The position numbers were made by a program, and so were the translations under genes. From NCBI GenBank assembly GCA_964469555.1, contig CAYYAQ010000004.1, forward strand, positions 20,385 through 84,384: a stretch of DNA of 64,000 bases, written 5' to 3'. This DNA comes from CAYYAQ01 sp964469555. Lineage in GTDB: Bacteria; Planctomycetota; UBA1135; UBA2386. Below, one piece after another: positions 19,560 to 28,041 of this stretch (positions are counted from its first letter, which is position 1; every line of letters begins with the position of its first letter). The notes below the pieces were generated by a model. It saw only the letters and a program-made list of their open reading frames with translations. It did not search any database and was not told the DNA's origin.

Positions 19560-21429
19560 TCTGTTGTTGTTTGACTATCTCGTCGACACGCGCTGCGAGT
19601 TCGTCGCTGTAGAACGGCAATCCCTGCACCTTCGTGAAGGACTTCGCGTCGATGAGGAACTTGCTCCGGATCAGCATGGCGAGCTGGCCGCGGTTCATTT
19701 CGGGGATCAAGACCGTCTTGAAGGCTCTCAACAACCCCTCGAGATTCTTCGGGAACGGGTTCAGGTGGCGAAGGATGCAGGCGCTCACGCTCTTGCCACT
19801 TTTCCGCAGTCTCAGCACGGCGCCGGTGATCGGCCCGCGCGTCGACCCCCAACCGAGAATCAGCACGTCGCCCGAGGTCTCGCCGAGGAACCACGCATCC
19901 TCGATGTCGTCGGCGATGTTCGCGACCTTGTTCTCGCGGACCATCGTCATGTGCTCGTGGTTGTCCGGGTCGTAGCTGATGTTGCCGGTGAGGTCCTGCT
20001 TTTCGAGTCCACCGATTCGATGGTGCCGACCCACGGTGCCCGGGATCGCCCAATTGCGCGCGAGCGTCTTGGGATCGCGGGCGTACGGCTGAAACTCCTC
20101 ACCGTCGGCGGCGTCCGGAACGAAGTTCACCTGTAGATCTGGAAAGTCATCGGCGTTCGGGATCTTCCATGGCTCGGAGCCATTCGCGATCGCGCCGTCG
20201 GACAGGATGATGACCGGCGTCATGTACTTGAGCGCGATGCGCACGGCCTCGAACGCGGTGGCAAACGCGTCGCTCGGGCTCGAGGGCGCGAGTACTGGCA
20301 CGGGAGACTCGCCGTTTCGGCCAAACATCGCCTGCAGCAGGTCCGACTGTTCGGTCTTCGTCGGTATTCCCGTCGAGGGTCCACTGCGCTGCACGTTTAC
20401 GATGACCAGCGGCAGCTCGGTCATCACGGCCAGCCCGACGGCCTCGGCCTTGAGGGCCAGTCCCGGACCACTCGTCGTCGTCACGCCGATCTTGCCCGCG
20501 TACGACGCGCCGATGGCGGCGCACACGGCGGCGATCTCGTCCTCGGCCTGGAACGTGATCACGCCGTGGTTCTTGTAACCACTCATCTGGTGCAGGATGT
20601 CGCTGGCCGGCGTGATCGGGTACGAGCCCAGGAAGATGCGCAGCCCCGACTTCTTCGACGCGGCGAGCAACCCGAGGCCGAGGGCCTGGTTGCCCATGAT
20701 GTTGCGGTAGGTGCCCGAGGGAAGATCCGTGGCCTTCTTGACCTTGTAGGAGTTCGAGAAGAGCCCGGTGATGTCCGCGTAGTTGTATCCCGCCTTGACG
20801 ACCATCTTGTTCGCCTCGGCGATCTTCGGCTTCTTCTTGCCAAAGGTCTTGTCGAGCGCCTCGAGGGTCGGCTCGACGTCGCGGTTGTAGAGCCAGTAGA
20901 GCATGCCCAGCGCGAACATGTTCTTGCACCGGTCCTTGTCGGCCTTGCTGAGCTCGGTCTCCTTGAGCGTCTCGTGCGTCAGCTTCTCCAGATCGACCTC
21001 GACCACGCGGTACCCATCGAGCGTGCCGTCCTCGAGCGGGTTGCTGTCGTATTTGGCCTTTCTGAGATCCGATGCCCGGAACCTTGCCGTGTTCATGATC
21101 AAGAGCCCATCCTTCGGCAGTTCGCCGATGTGGGCCTTGAGCGCAGCGGGATTCATCGCGACCAGCACGTCCGGGCGGTGACCCGGCGTGTGGATGTCAA
21201 AGTTCGAGAATCGCAGCTGGAATGCCGAGACGCCCGGAAGCGTTCCGGCGGGAGCGCGGATCTCCGCGGGAAAATCTGGGAACGTCGCCAGGTCGTTGCC
21301 CATGAGAGCCGACGTCCGGGTGAACTGGCTCCCCACAAGCTGCATTCCATCACCGGAATCTCCGGCGAAACGGATGGTGACCTCGTCGAGTTCCTGAACC
21401 TTCTTGGCGCCGTCTTGGCCCTTGTCCAT
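19528..21429 (-). CDS. korA: 2-oxoacid:ferredoxin oxidoreductase, fused gamma-alpha subunit
   Basis: 633 residues. The first 190 form the gamma-type domain (VTIRFAGDSGDGMQLVGSQF, then TFPDFPAEIRAPAGTL). From about residue 240 the alpha domain follows, with GNQALGLGLLAASKKSG, YPITPASDILH, FQAEDEIAAVCAAIGASYAG and the TTTSGPGLALKAEAVGLAV block that contacts TPP across the dimer. This gamma-alpha fusion plus separate beta is the standard KorAB arrangement. The enzyme replaces or supplements 2-oxoglutarate dehydrogenase; no ferredoxin gene is nearby. Together with acnA this gives two neighbouring TCA-cycle functions on opposite strands. The gap upstream (21430-21619) holds only promoter-length sequence; I see nothing else in it. 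Confidence 0.93.
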   Translation of the reverse strand: MDKGQDGAKKVQELDEVTIRFAGDSGDGMQLVGSQFTRTSALMGNDLATFPDFPAEIRAPAGTLPGVSAFQLRFSNFDIHTPGHRPDVLVAMNPAALKAHIGELPKDGLLIMNTARFRASDLRKAKYDSNPLEDGTLDGYRVVEVDLEKLTHETLKETELSKADKDRCKNMFALGMLYWLYNRDVEPTLEALDKTFGKKKPKIAEANKMVVKAGYNYADITGLFSNSYKVKKATDLPSGTYRNIMGNQALGLGLLAASKKSGLRIFLGSYPITPASDILHQMSGYKNHGVITFQAEDEIAAVCAAIGASYAGKIGVTTTSGPGLALKAEAVGLAVMTELPLVIVNVQRSGPSTGIPTKTEQSDLLQAMFGRNGESPVPVLAPSSPSDAFATAFEAVRIALKYMTPVIILSDGAIANGSEPWKIPNADDFPDLQVNFVPDAADGEEFQPYARDPKTLARNWAIPGTVGRHHRIGGLEKQDLTGNISYDPDNHEHMTMVRENKVANIADDIEDAWFLGETSGDVLILGWGSTRGPITGAVLRLRKSGKSVSACILRHLNPFPKNLEGLLRAFKTVLIPEMNRGQLAMLIRSKFLIDAKSFTKVQGLPFYSDELAARVDEIVKQQQSEHKDDRHQQ

Positions 21430-21619
21430 CGGTCGTAAGGCGTGCGCATACGCCGGGGGTTAGGTAGGGAGATGGGATCATCCCGCCGGGGACCAGGAGG
21501 GGCATCGCGGTAGCCCGGATCGGGATGGGGGAAGGTAGACCCGATATCGGTGTTTTCCAAGCACCGCGGAAGGTCTATCCGCGACTGCCGAGGGACTCTC
21601 GACCGCCGGATAACCCGGC

Positions 21620-24298
21620 CTAGCCCGACATCTTCCGGAACTGCGCCACTCGCTCGACGGCGACAGCCCGGACCTTCTTCATCGGAACGCCGGTGAGGAG
21701 TTCCATCATCTCGTCGACGTGGGTCACCGCGTGGATGCTGAACTTGCCCGCGGCGACCGCGGCCACCACTTCGGGATTCAGCATCATGTCGGCGACATTG
21801 GCCACTGGCAGAATGACCCCCTGAGTGCCGGTGAGACCGCGAGAACGGCACAACCGGAAGAACCCCTCGATCTTCTCGTTCACTCCGCTGACCGCCTGGA
21901 TCACTCCCAGCTGGTTGATGGAGCCGGTCACGCCGAACCCCTGATCGATCGGGATGTCGGTCAAGCTCGAGAGCAACGCGCACAGCTCCGCGGACGAGGC
22001 GGAGTCCCCGTCCACGCCGCCGTAGGTCTGCTCGAAGCAGATCGTGGCCTGGAGGTTCAGCGGCTCCTCGCTCGCCAATTCCCTGAGAAGGTACCCGTGA
22101 AGGATCATGACGCCCTTGTCATGGAGCGGGCCGGACAGGTCGGATTCTCGCTCGATGTTGACGACGCCAGATCGATTCACGGGACCGGCTCCCGTCACGG
22201 CCGTAATCCGGCTCGGCTTGCCGAATATGAGCGCATCGCTCTCGAGGACAGTCAGCGCATTGATCTGGCCGACGGTCTTGCCCTTCGACTGCATCAGCAG
22301 GTAGCCATCCTTGAAGTCCCGCTCGACGCACTCGCGAGGGAGATCGACCCGATAGGTGCGAGTCTGGATCGCCTGCTCGATGTGGGCGCGGGTGATGATC
22401 TTGGCGCCGGAACTCTCACAGATGAAGGAGGCCTCGCGGGCGAGGTCAGCGAGCTCGCCGTAGCGCGCGGTCAGCTTGTCCTTGCGACCGGCGAGCCGGG
22501 CGCCGTATTCGACGATGGCAGCATTCGCATCGGCGTTGAACGGGCAGAGCTTCTCCTCCCTTCGAAACCACTCGACGAGGTCGGCGTATCGCCGCATGTT
22601 GCCCTTCGTCGCGGGCATGACAGTGTCGAACTCCGCGTGGATCTTGAACGCCTGCAGGAACTGGCTGTCCTCGGTGGCGAGAGTCTCGTAGGCCCCCGGA
22701 TCTCCGATCAGGATCACCTTCAGGGTGATGGGCACCGCCTCGGGCTGCAGGGTGCCGGAAGTGACTCCGGAGTTCGGATCGAACTCGCGGATCTCGACGC
22801 GACCGACCTTTACGGCGCGCTTGAGTTGGGTCCAAACACCCGGTTCGCTCATCAACTCCGAGAGCCGAAGGATGAGATACCCGCCGTCGCTGCGCAGGAT
22901 CGAACCCGGGTGGAGCTGCCCCAGGCTCGGCGTGTGGCCGTCCCGGGACTGTTCGACGACGCCGAAGAGGTTCGAATAGGTCGGATGGGTCTCGAGGACC
23001 ACCGGGCACTCGTCGCCGTCACTGGTCTTGATGACGTGGACCTCGACGCCGAGGAATCGCACGGGTTCGCCCCGGCCCGCCGGGGGCGGCGTCGGGTAGG
23101 GCGGCTGCGGAAGTCCTTCCGGGGGCGGCGGCTGCGGAAGTCCTTCCGGGGGCGGCGGCTGCGTGCTGTCGTCCGGCAGGTGGTCTTCCGCATCGTGCCG
23201 TGGATCACCCGTCACCCACCGATCGAGATCCAGCAGGATGTACTCCTGCAAGCTATCGAGGAATTCAGTGACCTCATCGTGATTCCAACGCCGTCCGAAA
23301 CTGCGCAGATGGGACCTCAGGACGTGGATCGCGACGTGACGGTCCATCCTGCGGAGCTCTTCGTCCGTATCGTGGGAGATGCGGAGCAGACGCTCGGTGA
23401 CCTCTTCCAGGCGGTCCATCAACTTGTCGCGCTTGGCCCGCAACCTGAGATACTTGGTGTTGCTGACCTGACCCTGGGCCACCAGGTCGCGGAACGCTTC
23501 CAGGTTGACCGCCTCCCCCTCGTAGATCGGATAGATGTCGGCCATCATGCCGCCGCCGGAGCCAGGGAATTGCACGACGGACAAGCCGTCCTTCTTGGCC
23601 TGGCGGTCGAGCGCCGCCATCAATCGCTTCTCGCGTTCTTCCGCCGAGCGCAGCACGAGGTCGTGGGACACTCTGTGAGTTCGCGAACGGATCACGCTGC
23701 CGAGAGTCTCCTGTAGGACGTGCACGAGTTCGTGCATGTCGTCGCGGAAGTTCGGGCCCTCGCCGCGCGGGAGGGTGATCAGGCGCGGTCGATTGGGCTG
23801 CCGGAAGTTGCTCACGAAGACCCGGTCTTCGACGAGTTTCCCCGTCGGCTTCAGACGGCGGATCAGGTCCGTGACCAGGCGCGTGCGCCCGGATCCTGGC
23901 ATGCCCGAGACGAAGATGTTGTAGCCCGGCGCGTAGAGGGCCAGCCCGGTGCGGAAGGCCGCGATCGGTCGGTCCTGACCGAGCAGGGTGGAGATCCCGT
24001 GCTTGCGGCTGCCCGAAGAGATCGGTGGGCATGACCAGCGGAGAGCTGAGGGCGCGAGCAGGGTGCGTTCGCGAACACTCTTCGAGTGTCGCGTCGGACG
24101 CAAGCCGACCACCCGCGCCGTCGACGAATCAGGCTCCCGCGCCTTGCCCTTGACAGTCGATTTCTCGACCTTGACCTCTCGAAGCGGCGCGGACTTGCCC
24201 GCTGGGCCGCTCTGTTTCGCCGTCGTCTTGCGACCGCCCTTGGCCGCCGGTGTCGGCTTCTTCCGAGAAGGCCTGCGTGACTTGTGTTTCTTTTTCAT
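21620..24298 (-). CDS. Lon-family AAA protease (YcbZ/LonB-like, AAA_32 type)
   Basis: 892 residues. A Lys/Arg-rich, Ala/Pro-rich tail of about 75 residues opens the protein. The Walker A motif is degenerate-looking but intact (SGMPGSGRT), in the AAA_32 arrangement of YcbZ-type Lon proteins. A long helical insertion follows, then a Pro-rich linker made of two copies of QPPPPEGLP (see the DNA repeat at 23101). The C-terminal third is the Lon peptidase domain with the catalytic Ser in GDSAS (about 766) and Lys in SGVNEKIEGF (about 809), spaced 43 residues as in E. coli Lon. It should be an ATP-linked cytoplasmic protease. Usual members lack so long a basic tail, which might bind nucleic acid. 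It is followed by a stress-protein gene upstream on the same strand. Confidence 0.85.
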   Translation of the reverse strand: MKKKHKSRRPSRKKPTPAAKGGRKTTAKQSGPAGKSAPLREVKVEKSTVKGKAREPDSSTARVVGLRPTRHSKSVRERTLLAPSALRWSCPPISSGSRKHGISTLLGQDRPIAAFRTGLALYAPGYNIFVSGMPGSGRTRLVTDLIRRLKPTGKLVEDRVFVSNFRQPNRPRLITLPRGEGPNFRDDMHELVHVLQETLGSVIRSRTHRVSHDLVLRSAEEREKRLMAALDRQAKKDGLSVVQFPGSGGGMMADIYPIYEGEAVNLEAFRDLVAQGQVSNTKYLRLRAKRDKLMDRLEEVTERLLRISHDTDEELRRMDRHVAIHVLRSHLRSFGRRWNHDEVTEFLDSLQEYILLDLDRWVTGDPRHDAEDHLPDDSTQPPPPEGLPQPPPPEGLPQPPYPTPPPAGRGEPVRFLGVEVHVIKTSDGDECPVVLETHPTYSNLFGVVEQSRDGHTPSLGQLHPGSILRSDGGYLILRLSELMSEPGVWTQLKRAVKVGRVEIREFDPNSGVTSGTLQPEAVPITLKVILIGDPGAYETLATEDSQFLQAFKIHAEFDTVMPATKGNMRRYADLVEWFRREEKLCPFNADANAAIVEYGARLAGRKDKLTARYGELADLAREASFICESSGAKIITRAHIEQAIQTRTYRVDLPRECVERDFKDGYLLMQSKGKTVGQINALTVLESDALIFGKPSRITAVTGAGPVNRSGVVNIERESDLSGPLHDKGVMILHGYLLRELASEEPLNLQATICFEQTYGGVDGDSASSAELCALLSSLTDIPIDQGFGVTGSINQLGVIQAVSGVNEKIEGFFRLCRSRGLTGTQGVILPVANVADMMLNPEVVAAVAAGKFSIHAVTHVDEMMELLTGVPMKKVRAVAVERVAQFRKMSG
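23101..23154. repeat. Two perfect 27-bp tandem repeats inside the Lon-like gene
   Basis: A 27-bp unit occurs at 23101-23127 and 23128-23154 with the start of a third copy after it. It encodes the nine-residue unit QPPPPEGLP, so gain or loss of a copy keeps the frame and changes linker length only. Confidence 0.85.
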
Positions 24299-24323
24299 GT
24301 GGTGTGGTGTCTCACAGTTCGGG

Positions 24324-24782
24324 CTAGGCCCTGGCCACGAGCACTGGGCAAGGTGCAGCTTTGAGAATCTCGCCGGCGGTGCTGCCGAGCAGCGCCCGAC
24401 TGAGCCCGGACCGACCGTGGCTACGGACGAGAATGAGGTCGACCTTCTGCATGATCGCCTCCTTCAAGATCTGCGCTTCGATCTCTTCGCTGACGGTCGC
24501 GTGGCCCCACGCCTTGATGCCCTTCTCGACAGCCTGGTCGACGAACTGCTGCAGGACGGCCTTCGCCTCCTTGACGAGCATCTCGTTGAAGCCTTCCGAA
24601 CGGTCATGCTTCATCTGCATGCGGCGAATCATCGAAGCGGCGGCGGCGGTGTCGATCACGGCTACGAGGATCAGCTCGGCACCGAGTTGGGCGGCGACGT
24701 CGATCGCGTAGTCCACCTCTGGAGGCGCCTCTTCGACCAGCTCGACCGGTACGAGGATTTTGTGGATCACCTTGGCGGACAT
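24324..24782 (-). CDS. Universal stress protein (UspA family)
   Basis: 152 residues from the ATG at 24782. A single Usp domain: KILVPVELVEEAPP at the start, ELILVAVID, and the nucleotide-binding signature G-x2-G-x9-G-S-T in SHGRSGLSRALLGSTAGEIL near the C-terminus, followed by PCPVLVARA. The motif predicts an ATP-binding member. It stands just upstream of the Lon-like gene on the same strand (25 bp), so the two may be co-expressed under stress. An upstream extension of the same frame is open for a long way but antisense to another gene and is not credible. Confidence 0.92.
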   Translation of the reverse strand: MSAKVIHKILVPVELVEEAPPEVDYAIDVAAQLGAELILVAVIDTAAAASMIRRMQMKHDRSEGFNEMLVKEAKAVLQQFVDQAVEKGIKAWGHATVSEEIEAQILKEAIMQKVDLILVRSHGRSGLSRALLGSTAGEILKAAPCPVLVARA

Positions 24783-24863
24783 CGGAGGAAGCTTAACGCT
24801 GGCGAACAACCAATCTAGAGTGTGGAAATGGGTACCACACGCCGATCGTTCTATCCTTCGACC

Positions 24864-26216
24864 ATGCGCACGTTTCGCCTGGATCGTCTCGTCCTTTGGC
24901 TCGCCCTGCTCAGCCCCTGCGCGGCACAGGGCGGCTGGACCCCGCTGGGAGGCAAGGATCTGGCTGCGTGGCGCAATCCGGCAGCATGGAAAATCGTCGG
25001 TTCTGCGGCAAAGGCCGGGAAGGATGGAAGGAAGCTCGAATCCAGCCCCGGAGAGGGGGTCCTGATCAATGGCGCCGGTCGGACGCGCAACCTGCTGAGT
25101 GTCGCGGAATTCGGCGACATCGTCGCGCACATCGAGTTCATGGTGCCCAGGGGTTCGAACTCGGGCATCTACTTCCAGGGTCGCTACGAGGTGCAGATCC
25201 TGGACAGCTGGGGGGTGGCGAAACCCTCGTTTGGTGACTGCGGCGGCATCTACCAGCGGTGGAAGGCGGGCAAGGGCTACGAGGGTCATCCCCCCCGCGT
25301 CAACGCGAGTCGAAAACCCGGCGAGTGGCAGGCCTTCGACGTGATATTTCGCGCTCCGAGATTCGATGCGGGCGGGAAGAAGACCGAAAATGCGCGATTC
25401 GTCCGCGTCGAGCTCAACGGCGTGGTGATCCACGAGAACGTCGAGGTGACGGGGCCGACGCGGGCCGCGGCACTGGGCGGCGACAAGCCGCGAGGGCCGC
25501 TCATGTTCCAGGGGGATCATGGACCGGTGGCGTACCGGAACGTGCGCGTGCGGAAGGCGGCCAAGGCGGACATGAGACGGCGGCTCTGGGTGTCGACGGA
25601 GGCGCATGTCATCGAGAAGGTCGAGGGATTCGAGCTGGTCGTGGATCCAAGGTTGCGCGAACAGGAGAAGCTGCACGGGAGGACGATGCAGGAGGTGCGG
25701 AGTCAGCTGTACCAGATCACGCGCAAGGTCCCGGCGGCAGCGCTCGCGAAGCTGCGCAAGGTCCGGATCTTCATCGAGAACCGGAGTGACACGCGGTGCA
25801 TGGCCTACCACCCGTCACGACGGTGGCTCGAGCAGCACAACATGAACGCGGACCTCGCGCTCTGCGTGGAGCTCGGCAATCCGAAGGCCTTCCTCGCGTG
25901 GACGAAGGCACAGCCGTGGATGATCTTGCACGAGCTGGCCCATGCGTACCACCATCAGTTCTTGAAGGGTGGTTTCGGGAACGCGATCGTCCGGGCGCAC
26001 TTCGAAGCCGCGAGGAAGGCGAAGATCTACGAGAACATCCTGCACATCAACGGTGGGAAGGTGAGGGGGTACGCGCTGACGAACCACAAGGAGTACTTCG
26101 CGGAGACGAGCGAGGCCTACTTCGGCACAAACGACATGTACCCGTTCGTGCGCAGCGAACTGAAGGTCCACGACCCCGAACTGTTCCGCGCCTTCCGCAC
26201 ACTCTGGGGCAAGTAG
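24864..26216 (+). CDS. Exported fusion: DUF1080 (LamG-like) domain plus HExxH metallopeptidase-like domain
   Basis: 450 residues from the ATG at 24864, where a signal peptide ends in S-P-C-A-A-Q-G. Residues about 18-230 form a DUF1080/3-keto-disaccharide-hydrolase domain (W-T-P-L-G-G-K-D-L-A-A-W, GSNSGIYFQGRYEVQILDSW, GEWQAFDVIFRAPRF, GPLMFQGDHGPVAYRNVRV). Residues about 235-450 are different: a basic linker, then LRKVRIFIENRSD and HELAHAYHHQ with His356, Glu357 and His360 as zinc site, and NHKEYFAETSEAYFG, where Glu410 or Glu414 would be the third ligand, as in gluzincins. Both halves look intact. The combination suggests a secreted enzyme acting on a glycosylated or matrix substrate, but neither activity is proven for this pairing. 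It is divergent from the stress-protein gene with about 80 bp between. Confidence 0.85.
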   Translation: MRTFRLDRLVLWLALLSPCAAQGGWTPLGGKDLAAWRNPAAWKIVGSAAKAGKDGRKLESSPGEGVLINGAGRTRNLLSVAEFGDIVAHIEFMVPRGSNSGIYFQGRYEVQILDSWGVAKPSFGDCGGIYQRWKAGKGYEGHPPRVNASRKPGEWQAFDVIFRAPRFDAGGKKTENARFVRVELNGVVIHENVEVTGPTRAAALGGDKPRGPLMFQGDHGPVAYRNVRVRKAAKADMRRRLWVSTEAHVIEKVEGFELVVDPRLREQEKLHGRTMQEVRSQLYQITRKVPAAALAKLRKVRIFIENRSDTRCMAYHPSRRWLEQHNMNADLALCVELGNPKAFLAWTKAQPWMILHELAHAYHHQFLKGGFGNAIVRAHFEAARKAKIYENILHINGGKVRGYALTNHKEYFAETSEAYFGTNDMYPFVRSELKVHDPELFRAFRTLWGK

Positions 26217-26221
26217 GGGAT

Positions 26222-26440
26222 CTACTGGGAGTCGAAGAGGGCGGCGGTCTTATCGTTCAGGGGGACCCAGAACGTGTAGATGCCGAGTCCCGTGCCAATC
26301 GGGAAGAGGTTGCTGCACCGCAACACTGCGCGAACGGCGGTGTCCAGATCGATGCGATGGCCGATCGAGACGTAGATCGGGTTCACACCATCCCTCGTGC
26401 GAACGACAGACTCGGAAACCGTGCGATCGAGGCCATGCAG
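26222..26440 (-). pseudogene. Gene remnants: endonuclease V C-terminal piece joined to a membrane-protein tail
   Basis: One open minus-strand frame ends at 26222 without any plausible start. Its first part (about 26312-26425) reads VVRTRDGVNPIYVSIGHRID followed by L-D-T-A-V-R-A-V-L, the C-terminal block of endonuclease V (nfi), which cuts DNA at deoxyinosine; the catalytic N-terminal two thirds are missing. The last 29 codons (26222-26311) instead read FPIGTGLGIYTFWVPLNDKT, which I take for the tail of an unrelated small membrane protein (G-T-x-L-G-I-Y-x-x-W-V-L-L motif). So two fragments appear fused, abutting the amidohydrolase remnant. The endonuclease V match is strong; the membrane-tail match is from memory of a common pattern. 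Confidence 0.6.
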
Positions 26441-26448
26441 TCCGCCGA

Positions 26449-27109
26449 CTACCGCTCGAACACGACCCGACCATCGACGATCGTCAGATCCGCGACCGTC
26501 TTCAAGATGTCGCCTGGTTCACACTCGAGGATGTTCTTCGACAACACTGTCAAGTCCGCGAGCTTGCCGACCACGAGCGTGCCCTTGATGTTCTCCTCGA
26601 AACTGACGTAGGCACTCCCCCACGTATAGGCCTTGAGCGCGTCGGTGACGGAAAGCCGCTCGTCGGGGAACCACCCAGCCGCAGGCTTGCCCGTAATCGT
26701 CTGCCTCGTGACCGCCGCGTAGATCCCGAGCATCGGATTGATCGGATACGACGACGCCGACGTCCTTCACCCACTCGACGAACTCCGCCTGGGTCGTGGT
26801 CGTCATGATGTTGAACTCGAGGAATCGAGCCGCGGACGCGAAGTGCACGTGGTTGTCGTTGAACCCGGGCACGACCAGTCGACCGCGGAGCGGGATCACG
26901 CGGGTCTTCGGGCCGCGCAACCCCAGCATCGACTCGGTCCCGCCCACCGCGAGGATCAGGTTGCCCCGCACGGCGACTGCCTGTGCGGGCGTTTCGCCGC
27001 CGCGGTACACGACTCCCCCGTAGAGGATGAGATCCGCCTTGGGCTTTTGGCGTTCCTGGGCGACGAGACCCGATGCCGTCAGCGCGAGCGCGAGGAGGCT
27101 GAATCGCAT
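26449..27109 (-). pseudogene. Amidohydrolase (YtcJ/AepA-like) with its middle deleted
   Basis: From the ATG at 27109 there is a signal peptide (LALALTASGLVAQ), DLILYGGVVYRGGETPAQ, and the metal-site strand VVPGFNDNHVHF, then NIMTTTTQAEFVEWV. Near 26755-26762 the homology jumps, in another frame, to S-S-Y-P-I-N-P-M-L-G-I-Y-A-A-V-T-R and continues with the normal C-terminus (WFPDERLSVTDALKAYTWGS, GKLADLTVLSKNI) to the stop at 26449. Intact family members have about 550 residues; some 300, including most metal ligands, are missing and the frames do not match. The gene cannot make an active enzyme. It overlaps the endonuclease V remnant, making 26222-27109 a patch of decayed genes. Confidence 0.85.
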
Positions 27110-27166
27110 GCCGGCATCCTATTGCGGCACCGGGGAGCTGTCTCGGCGGCTGCCTGCGCAGAACCG

Positions 27167-27934
27167 TCAGGTGCCTGACACCAGCCCCCCATCGACGCTC
27201 AGGACGGCTCCGTTCACGAAACCCGCCTGCTCGGAGGCGAGGAACAAGTACGCCGCAGCAACTTCCTCAGGACGGCCCAGACGTCTCACGGGCGTGCGCT
27301 CGGCCATGAGCGCGAGCACTTTCGCGGGGACGGCCAGCGCCATCTCCGTCTCGATGAATCCCGGGGCGATGGCGTTCGCGGTGATGCCGTGCTTGCCGAG
27401 TTCGCGCGCCCAGACCTTCGTCATGCCGATGACGCCGGTCTTCGCCGCCACGTAGTTTGTTTGGCCGAAGTTGCCGTAGAGCCCGACCACCGAACTCGCG
27501 CTGACGATGCGCCCGTAGCCGCGCTCGACCATGTGCGGGACGACGCTCTGCGTGCAGAGGAACACGCCCTTGACGTTGACGGCGATGACGGCGTCGAAGT
27601 CCTCTTCACTCATCATGTCGACGACCTCCCCGTCGACGACCTTGACGAGTTGGGCGTCTCGCACGATTCCAGCGTTGTTGATCAGGATGTCGATCTGGCC
27701 GTACCGATCGAGGGTCGCGGCGGTCGCCGCTCCGACCTGCGAGCCATCGGTGACATCGACGGCGCAGCCGAGCGCGTCGGGGAGCGCCTCCGTCACGAGA
27801 TGCACTTCGTCAGCATCACGGTCCCAGAGCGCGACGGCGGCACCGGACTCGGTCAAGGCCTCGGCGACCGCCCGACCGATACCCTTGGCGGCCCCGGTGA
27901 CGACGGCGACGCGGTCTTGAAAATCCAGGTTCAC
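27167..27934 (-). CDS. Short-chain dehydrogenase/reductase, FabG-like
   Basis: 255 residues from a GTG at 27934. NAD(P)-binding motif VVTGAAKGIGRAVAEAL (TGxxxGxG), LINNAGIV, and the catalytic Ser and Tyr-x-x-x-Lys in SASSVVGLYGNFGQTNYVAAKTG, with the C-terminal FLASEQAGFVNGAVLSVDGG. This is the 3-oxoacyl-ACP/acetoacetyl-CoA reductase group; an Asp (WDRDAD) at the end of the second strand suggests NAD(H) preference, though that is a weak guide. No fatty-acid genes are adjacent, so the exact substrate is open. The stop codon region contains the imperfect palindrome AGGTGCCTGACACC, similar to other short palindromes in this window. Confidence 0.9.
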   Translation of the reverse strand: MNLDFQDRVAVVTGAAKGIGRAVAEALTESGAAVALWDRDADEVHLVTEALPDALGCAVDVTDGSQVGAATAATLDRYGQIDILINNAGIVRDAQLVKVVDGEVVDMMSEEDFDAVIAVNVKGVFLCTQSVVPHMVERGYGRIVSASSVVGLYGNFGQTNYVAAKTGVIGMTKVWARELGKHGITANAIAPGFIETEMALAVPAKVLALMAERTPVRRLGRPEEVAAAYLFLASEQAGFVNGAVLSVDGGLVSGT

Positions 27935-28041
27935 GTGGCGGGTGATTGTCGTCGCCGACAGGGGAAAGTAGAAGCGGCCAGATCGGAACTCGTCCGGTCT
28001 GGCCGCTGCCTCCCGCCTTCGCCAGGCGGCGATGTCTGGAG

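Noticed and set aside
23101..23154. Short exact repeats as possible CRISPR or IS ends
   Set aside because: They lie in a coding frame and encode a Pro-rich linker; no spacers and no flanking duplication.
21719..23716. 665-codon frame antisense to the Lon-like gene
   Set aside because: Shadow of the protease gene; no signature, composition typical of antisense of GC-rich coding DNA.
25145..25175. GGTTCGAACTCGGGC, reminiscent of a tRNA T-arm
   Set aside because: It is in frame within the DUF1080 domain (G-S-N-S-G) and there is no acceptor stem or anticodon arm around it.
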